10,104 nt of DNA from Treponema sp. (GTDB taxonomy: Bacteria > Spirochaetota > Spirochaetia > Treponematales > Breznakiellaceae), in assembly GCA_031283505.1 (NCBI GenBank), contig JAITBO010000310.1:1-10104 (forward strand), in the 5' to 3' direction. Positions 6,531 through 10,104 of the stretch are shown here, one piece after another. How positions within the stretch are numbered: position 1 is the stretch's first letter; every line of letters starts with the position of its first letter. Position numbers and translations under genes: made by a program. The notes beneath the pieces were generated by a model, which was given only the letters and a program-made list of their open reading frames with translations, searched no databases and had not been told where the DNA came from.

Positions 6531-7445
6531 ATGACCCAATTCAGGGGCGCTTTTACGGCGCTTATTACTCCGATGAAAGAAAACGGGGATGTGGATTACG
6601 AAGGATTCCGTCGGCTCATTAATTTCCAGATTGAGGGCGGCATAGACGGCCTGGTCCCCCTGGGAACTACCGGCGAGACTCCCACCCTGGAAGACGATGA
6701 GGAGGAGCGGCTCATAAAAATCGCCGTGGCGGAAGTCCGGGGACGGGCGCCGCTTATTGTCGGGACCGGGTCCAACTCCACAAAGTCCATGATAGGTTAC
6801 ACGCAACGAGCCAAAGACCTGGGGGCTGATGCCGCGCTGGTAGTGACCCCCTACTACAATAAACCCAACGATGAGGGTCTTATCCGCCACTTTGAGGTCG
6901 CCGCCGCCGTGGGTATCCCGGTGGTGATCTACAACATTGCCTCCCGGACAGGCAGGAACATTCCGGCCCCGCTTATCGAACGGCTCTCCCGCATCCCCGG
7001 TATCGTGGGAGTAAAGGAAGCCAGCGGCGACATCAATCAAATGGGGGACATCATTCGGGACACGGCGGGACCGCGAAAGGCCGAATGCCGGGACTTTACG
7101 GTCCTCTCCGGGGACGACGCCCTGACCCTGCCCCTTATCGCCCTGGGCGGAGATGGGATCATCTCCGTGGTGTCCAACCTGATTCCCGGCAAGGTGGCGG
7201 CTTTGACCCATGCCTGCCTCTCCGGCGATTTTGAGGAGGGCCGGAGGCTTCACCAGGAGCTTTTGCCCTTTTTCAAGGCCGCCTTCGTAGAAACCAATCC
7301 GGTTCCCATCAAGACGGCAATGACTTGGGTGGGTCTTCCCGCCGGACCGGCGCGGCTACCCCTGGGTCCCCTGTCCAAAAACAGCGAGGCCGTTCTACGG
7401 GAGGCTGTGGCAGGGCTGGGGATAGGGCTAAAGACTACCTGTTAA
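6531..7445 (+). CDS. dapA: 4-hydroxy-tetrahydrodipicolinate synthase
   Basis: Class I aldolase-type lyase that condenses pyruvate with aspartate semialdehyde, the first step of the lysine/DAP branch. It has 304 residues in the (beta/alpha)8 fold. Visible family features are GTTGE (45-49), GTGSNST (78-84), TPYYNKP (106-112), IYNI (133-136, Y134 of the catalytic triad), R139, and the Schiff-base lysine K162 in GVKEASGD. It is slightly long owing to an insertion before FTVLSGDD (about residues 181-188). At positions equivalent to the E. coli lysine-feedback residues H53, H56 and E84 I read Asp, Glu and Ser, which suggests weak or absent lysine inhibition; this rests on a manual alignment. TAGGAG lies 7 nt before the ATG. 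asd follows after 22 bp. Confidence 0.96.
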   Translation: MTQFRGAFTALITPMKENGDVDYEGFRRLINFQIEGGIDGLVPLGTTGETPTLEDDEEERLIKIAVAEVRGRAPLIVGTGSNSTKSMIGYTQRAKDLGADAALVVTPYYNKPNDEGLIRHFEVAAAVGIPVVIYNIASRTGRNIPAPLIERLSRIPGIVGVKEASGDINQMGDIIRDTAGPRKAECRDFTVLSGDDALTLPLIALGGDGIISVVSNLIPGKVAALTHACLSGDFEEGRRLHQELLPFFKAAFVETNPVPIKTAMTWVGLPAGPARLPLGPLSKNSEAVLREAVAGLGIGLKTTC

Positions 7446-7467
7446 AGATAACTTGAGGAGCAAATCT

Positions 7468-8565
7468 ATGACAAAGATACCTGTAGGCATTTTGGGAGCG
7501 ACGGGCATGGTGGGCCAGCAGTACATTGCCCTCCTTGCGGATCACCCCTGGTTTGAGGTCCGCTACGTGGCGGCCTCGCCCCGTAGCGCCGGGAAAAAGT
7601 ACGCCGATGCGGTCGCCGGGCACTGGCAGCTTGAGCGGGTCTATGGGTCTTCCGTTGGGGACCTGGTGGTGGAGGACGCCAACGACGTTTCCCGTGCCCT
7701 TGCCGCCGCAAAGGCCGGGGACTGCGCCTTCGTGTTTTCCGCCCTGGAAATGGGGAAGGAGGAGATCCGCGCCCTGGAGGAAGCCTACGCCGCCGCAGGG
7801 ATTCCCGTGGTGTCCAACGCATCGGCCCACCGCTGGACTCCCGACGTTCCCATGCTCATTGCCGAGGTGAACCCGGAGCATACGGAGGTCATCCCCATAC
7901 AGCGGAAAACCCGGGGCTGGGACAAGGGCTTCATCGTGGTAAAACCCAACTGTTCGATTCAGAGCTACATGACCCCCATCCACGCCCTCCTCAAGGCGGG
8001 GTACGAGATACCCCGGCTCATGGCGGTCACCTTGCAGGCTGTTTCCGGGGCGGGTTATCCGGGAACGCCCAGCCTAGACATCATCGACAATATCGTGCCC
8101 TACATAGGCGGGGAAGAAGAAAAGTCGGAGATGGAACCCCTGAAGATCCTGGGCGCCCTGAAGGGGAACGTCATCGAAAACGCCTCCGGCCCCAGGATCA
8201 GCGCCTTCTGCAACCGGGTACCTGTGGCGCACGGCCACACCGCCTGCGTCAGCCTGGAATTCGGGTCGAAAAAGCCTTCGATTGACGAGGTAAAGCGCAT
8301 CTGGGCCGCCTTCACCGCCCTGCCCCAGGAACTGGACCTGCCCATGGCGCCTAAACAGCCCATCATCCTCCGGGAAGAAGCGGACCGGCCCCAGCCCCGG
8401 AAGGATCGGGACGCGGACAAGGCCATGGCGGTAAGCGTGGGCCGCATCCGGCCCTGTAAGGTATTTGACCTCCGGTTCGTGGGTCTTTCCAACAACACGG
8501 TCCGAGGTGCAGCCGGGGGCGGCATCCTGAACGCGGAACTTCTCAGGGCTAAAGGGTATATCTGA
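7468..8565 (+). CDS. asd: Aspartate-semialdehyde dehydrogenase, archaeal/fungal-type
   Basis: NADPH-dependent reduction of aspartyl phosphate to aspartate semialdehyde, the branch point between lysine (via DapA) and homoserine/threonine. The 365-residue protein has the nucleotide-binding GATGMVG (10-16), the catalytic cysteine in VVKPNCSI (C162), TLQAVSGAGYPG (188-199) and the substrate/acid-base segment RVPVAHGHTACVSLEF with R250 and H257. Length and the 'RVPVxxGHT' form match the archaeal/fungal branch of the family more than the E. coli branch. PNCSI instead of PNCST after the cysteine is a small deviation. The chosen ATG has TTGAGGAG seven bases upstream; a TTG at 7453 would place the ribosome binding site inside the gene and is rejected. 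Last gene of the tight cluster. Confidence 0.95.
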   Translation: MTKIPVGILGATGMVGQQYIALLADHPWFEVRYVAASPRSAGKKYADAVAGHWQLERVYGSSVGDLVVEDANDVSRALAAAKAGDCAFVFSALEMGKEEIRALEEAYAAAGIPVVSNASAHRWTPDVPMLIAEVNPEHTEVIPIQRKTRGWDKGFIVVKPNCSIQSYMTPIHALLKAGYEIPRLMAVTLQAVSGAGYPGTPSLDIIDNIVPYIGGEEEKSEMEPLKILGALKGNVIENASGPRISAFCNRVPVAHGHTACVSLEFGSKKPSIDEVKRIWAAFTALPQELDLPMAPKQPIILREEADRPQPRKDRDADKAMAVSVGRIRPCKVFDLRFVGLSNNTVRGAAGGGILNAELLRAKGYI

Positions 8566-8590
8566 CCCTTCAGTGCGCCGAAGCATGAAC

Positions 8591-8607
8591 GACACAATGT
8601 TTGTGTC
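8591..8607 (+). terminator. Small hairpin after asd
   Basis: GACACAA (8591-8597) and TTGTGTC (8601-8607) form a 7-bp perfect stem 26 bases past the asd stop. There is no adjacent T-tract; a T7 run lies about 27 bases further. A weak candidate for the operon end. Confidence 0.3.
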
Positions 8608-8715
8608 TCCGGCAGGGGAATATCACAGCCGCCGTTTTTTTCGGGCTGAAACCAGATCAATTCATACTTATCGAACATTTCAATTTTTTCAAGGAGGGAA
8701 AGGGCGAAGGTCCTA

Positions 8716-8750
8716 ACTGGACATTTCTCCTGGTTTATTAAGGGGACATT
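8716..8750. repeat. Short direct repeats, possible IS-end relic
   Basis: AAnnGGACATT occurs twice in the + strand (GGACATT at 8719-8725 and 8744-8750), 25 bp apart. On the minus strand the pair reads as AATGTCCCCTTAATA and AAATGTCCAGTTAGGA. Repeated TGTCC-type motifs of this kind are found at the ends of IS21-like elements. No transposase remnant is recognisable beside them, so this is a suggestion only. Confidence 0.25.
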
Positions 8751-8770
8751 ATCACTGAGCCGTAGGCTCT

Positions 8771-8802
8771 TGGAAAACCCGGTCAAAAACCCGGTTTTTC
8801 CA
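8771..8802. terminator. Hairpin in the asd-thrH gap
   Basis: TGGAAAACCCGG (8771-8782) pairs with CCGGTTTTTCCA (8791-8802) over 12 positions with one mismatch and an 8-nt loop. The T-rich arm makes it terminator-like on either strand, and it could end the lysC-asd transcript. Confidence 0.45.
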
Positions 8803-8816
8803 GTAAATCCAAGGAA

Positions 8817-8847
8817 GCTGTTCCAAAAACTGAAGTTTTGGAACAGC
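8817..8847. repeat. Strong hairpin, likely dispersed palindromic repeat
   Basis: GCTGTTCCAAAA (8817-8828) and TTTTGGAACAGC (8836-8847) form a 12-bp perfect stem with a 7-nt loop, 14 bases after the previous hairpin. The symmetry and close pairing of two such structures in an intergenic gap resemble repeated extragenic palindromes; it may also act as a terminator. Confidence 0.5.
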
Positions 8848-8878
8848 CTCACTTTGCCTAAAAATAAAATTCTAACCT

Positions 8879-8908
8879 TTTACCATGAAGTTTAATATTG
8901 CATAAATA
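8879..8908 (+). promoter_or_regulatory. Candidate thrH promoter
   Basis: TTTACC (8879-8884) followed after 18 bp by TAAATA (8903-8908); an alternative -10 TAATAT lies at 8893-8898. The region is strongly AT-rich compared with its surroundings. The first choice would give a very short leader before thrH. Confidence 0.3.
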
Positions 8909-8932
8909 CGGATTTTTGTGATAAAAAAAAAT

Positions 8933-9538
8933 ATGCGTATTGTATGTCTTGATCTGGAAGGGGTTTTGATCCCCGAAATTTGGATTGCTTTTGCCGAAGC
9001 CAAGGGAATCCCCGAATTCCGGCGGACCACCAGGGACGAGCCGGACTACGACAAGCTAATGACTTACCGTCTGGATCTGCTCCATACCCACAAGCTAAAG
9101 CTGCCGGATATACAGAGGGTGATAGGCACGGTGGAACCCCTGGAGGGGGCGGCGGATTTTGTCCGCGTTCTGCGAGAGCGGACCCAACTCATCATTCTTT
9201 CCGATACCTTTGAACAGTTCGCCAAGCCATTGATGGCCAAACTGGACTATCCCACCCTCTTCTGCAACAGCCTGACAACCGCCCCGGACGGAACCATCAC
9301 CGGCTATCGTCTGCGACAGCAGGGCGGCAAAAAACACGCGGTTGCGGCCTTCAAGTCTATCAATATGGAAGTCTTCGCAGCGGGAGATTCCTTCAACGAC
9401 CTCAAGATGATCCGGAAAGCCAACGCAGGCTGCCTTTTCCGCGCTCCCCCCGCCATACGGGAAAGCCAAAAAGATCTGTCCTGTGTGGATACCTTTGGGG
9501 ACCTTTTATCCCAAATTGACGGATTTTTGAACGCCTAA
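8933..9538 (+). CDS. thrH: ThrH: phosphoserine phosphatase / homoserine phosphotransferase
   Basis: HAD-superfamily enzyme known from Pseudomonas to dephosphorylate phosphoserine and to transfer its phosphate to homoserine, giving homoserine phosphate for threonine synthase. The 201 residues match the family length. HAD motif I is CLDLEGV (nucleophile D7, E9), motif II ILSDTF (S90), the motif III lysine lies in QQGGKKHAV (K133/K134) and motif IV is AAGDSFNDLKMI (D152, D156). Family-diagnostic stretches include VLIPEIWIAFAE, TTRDEPDYD and LKLPDIQ. The ATG at 8933 aligns with the usual start; a GTG at 8918 would add five residues and cannot be excluded, because neither has a good ribosome binding site. 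It is separated from asd by 367 bp and probably transcribed on its own. It could replace ThrB if the genome lacks homoserine kinase. Confidence 0.94.
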   Translation: MRIVCLDLEGVLIPEIWIAFAEAKGIPEFRRTTRDEPDYDKLMTYRLDLLHTHKLKLPDIQRVIGTVEPLEGAADFVRVLRERTQLIILSDTFEQFAKPLMAKLDYPTLFCNSLTTAPDGTITGYRLRQQGGKKHAVAAFKSINMEVFAAGDSFNDLKMIRKANAGCLFRAPPAIRESQKDLSCVDTFGDLLSQIDGFLNA

Positions 9539-9572
9539 GGAATTGTACAGAAATAACATGACTTATTGATAA

Positions 9573-9721
9573 ATTCGGCCTGGCCGTGGCGGAATAACAA
9601 AGTACATCGTATCAGCGGAGCGTCTAAAAATACAATCAAACGAGGCATCAGAGAGCGCCGGGAAGGGACAGGCATAGGCATAAAAGTTCGCACTTCCGGC
9701 GGGGGAAGACAAAAGTTTAAA
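9573..9721 (+). pseudogene. Relic of an ISAzo13-family transposase N-terminus
   Basis: From 9602 one frame reads VHRISGASKNTIKRGIRE and, a little further, VRTSGGGRQKF. This is the helix-turn-helix plus Gly-rich 'R-x-x-GGGR-K' pattern of ISAzo13-type transposases. In the frame shifted by one, 9573-9599 reads IRPGRGGIT, which is exactly what precedes the HTH in that family. One missing A in the A-run at 9600-9601 breaks the frame. The usual continuation after the Gly-rich motif (a 'TRGDPxSPLRWT' block) is absent, so the remnant is both frameshifted and truncated near 9721. The call is motif-based. Confidence 0.65.
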
Positions 9722-9727
9722 ACTTTT
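9711..9727. repeat. Short palindrome at the end of the transposase relic
   Basis: AAAAGTTT (9711-9718) and AAACTTTT (9720-9727) form an 8-bp inverted pair with one central base. It lies where the match to the transposase family stops. Confidence 0.35.
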
Positions 9728-9998
9728 TGGTTTAATGGGATCCTGAAAAAGATATATCCGGGGCAATTTGTCTATTATTTCGGTGTTAGTACGAAATAGG
9801 GTTGACGAATGGGTTGATACAACTTCCCATCCAAAAATTGAGCCAAATTCGGTAGTAATTAGCAGCAAATTGAGTGTTTTTTGCCTTTTATGTCCACTCA
9901 TGGTGTTTATCAACCCACTTTATGACTATCACCATTATTTCATACATCATTCAGGATTTTTAACGGATGATATCTTGAATTGTTACAGTGCAAAGGTA
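9722..9998. other. AT-rich intergenic region, no recognisable gene
   Basis: About 280 bases, visibly lower in GC than the genes. Several frames stay open for 70-115 codons, but none has a ribosome binding site, a recognisable motif or a coding-like residue pattern. TGGGTTGATA (9810-9819) and its complement TATCAACCCA (9908-9917) form a 10-bp inverted pair spanning 108 bp, and GGGTTGA is also directly repeated at 9799 and 9811. Probably degraded mobile-element or other non-coding sequence. Confidence 0.5.
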
Positions 9999-10026
9999 TT
10001 GACTATTTTTAAAATATATGTATAGA
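9999..10026 (+). promoter_or_regulatory. Promoter match reading towards the heptamer repeat
   Basis: TTGACT (9999-10004), 16 bp, TATAGA (10021-10026). A perfect -10 hexamer TATAAT also lies at 10033-10038 but has no good -35. The predicted RNA start would fall near 10033, only a few bases before the ATG at 10039. AT-richness raises the chance of a random match. Confidence 0.45.
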
Positions 10027-10038
10027 TGTTATTATAAT

Positions 10039-10104
10039 ATGAAAGAGCCAAGAGCCAAGAGCCAAGAGCCAAGAGCCAAGAGCCAAGAGCCAAGAGCCAA
10101 GAGC
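10039..10104 (+). CDS. Possible start of an ORF containing the heptamer repeat (runs off the window)
   Basis: ATG at 10039 opens a frame that passes through the tandem repeat without a stop to the window edge. Because 7 is not a multiple of 3, three units encode a seven-residue period (E-P-R-A-K-S-Q). All three frames of the repeat unit lack stops on this strand. No ribosome binding site is visible, although the promoter match would give a nearly leaderless RNA. It could equally be non-coding repeat DNA; only downstream sequence can tell. Confidence 0.25.
   Translation, partial: MKEPRAKSQEPRAKSQEPRAKS
10043..10104. repeat. Tandem heptanucleotide repeat, unit AAGAGCC
   Basis: Eight full copies plus six bases of a ninth, all identical, continue to the end of the window. 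The abrupt change from AT-rich to repeat sequence and perfect copy identity suggest recent slippage expansion. No spacers separate the units, so it is not a CRISPR array. Confidence 0.97.

Noticed and set aside
7453..7467. TTG start for asd
   Set aside because: It lies on the ribosome binding site of the better ATG at 7468.
8100..8852. 250-codon minus-strand ORF across the asd end and the gap
   Set aside because: It is antisense to asd for most of its length and its 5' part runs through two hairpins. The stretch ALSLLEKIEMFDKYELIWFQ is protein-like but matches no family I know.
9563..9913. 116-codon minus-strand ORF opposite the transposase relic
   Set aside because: No ribosome binding site and no recognisable domain. 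It passes antisense through the relic, so coding is not supported.
10043..10104. CRISPR array
   Set aside because: The repeats are seven bases long and directly adjacent, with no spacers.

Overview
This looks like a chromosomal stretch from a fairly GC-rich anaerobe. The most likely source is a spirochaete of the Treponema group (gut-type), held with moderate confidence. The reasons are a threonyl-tRNA synthetase without the N-terminal TGS domain, a ThrH-type phosphatase beside aspartate-family genes, and decayed insertion sequences in AT-rich gaps. No rRNA or other phylogenetic marker is present, so a firmicute-like source (favoured by the T-box leader) is not excluded.

Layout. Positions 1-180 hold the 3' end of a + strand gene that resembles the C-terminus of a metallo-beta-lactamase-fold hydrolase. 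It converges on a minus-strand DeoR-family repressor (444-1277), with a hairpin-rich gap between them. The DeoR gene has its own promoter (about 1381-1408) overlapped by a 9-bp direct repeat. Next on the minus strand is thrS (1580-3373) with a strong intrinsic terminator (1491-1516). A long structured leader (about 3438-3712) carries the T-box consensus and a likely ACC (Thr) specifier. The gap between thrS and the divergent lysC holds a degraded ISAs1-like transposase fragment.

On the + strand, lysC (4176-5537), dapB (5540-6352), dapA (6531-7445) and asd (7468-8565) form a compact cluster. They supply aspartate kinase, dihydrodipicolinate reductase, dihydrodipicolinate synthase and aspartate-semialdehyde dehydrogenase, that is, aspartate to tetrahydrodipicolinate (lysine and peptidoglycan) with aspartate semialdehyde as the branch point to homoserine, threonine and methionine. 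The 178-bp dapB-dapA spacer holds several hairpins. A 367-bp spacer with two strong hairpins and a possible IS-end relic separates asd from thrH (8933-9538), a phosphoserine phosphatase / homoserine phosphotransferase that could supply homoserine phosphate for threonine synthesis.

The last 566 bases are AT-rich and mostly non-coding. They hold a frameshifted, truncated ISAzo13-like transposase remnant, a long-range inverted repeat, a good promoter match, and a heptanucleotide tandem repeat (10043-10104) that runs off the window and lies just inside a possible start codon.

Together the genes make aspartate-family amino acids and charge threonine. thrS appears to sense uncharged tRNA-Thr through its T-box. 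No wholly new multi-gene system is evident. The points most worth a second look are the unusual T-box expression platform, the thrH context, and the heptamer repeat as a possible phase-variable locus.
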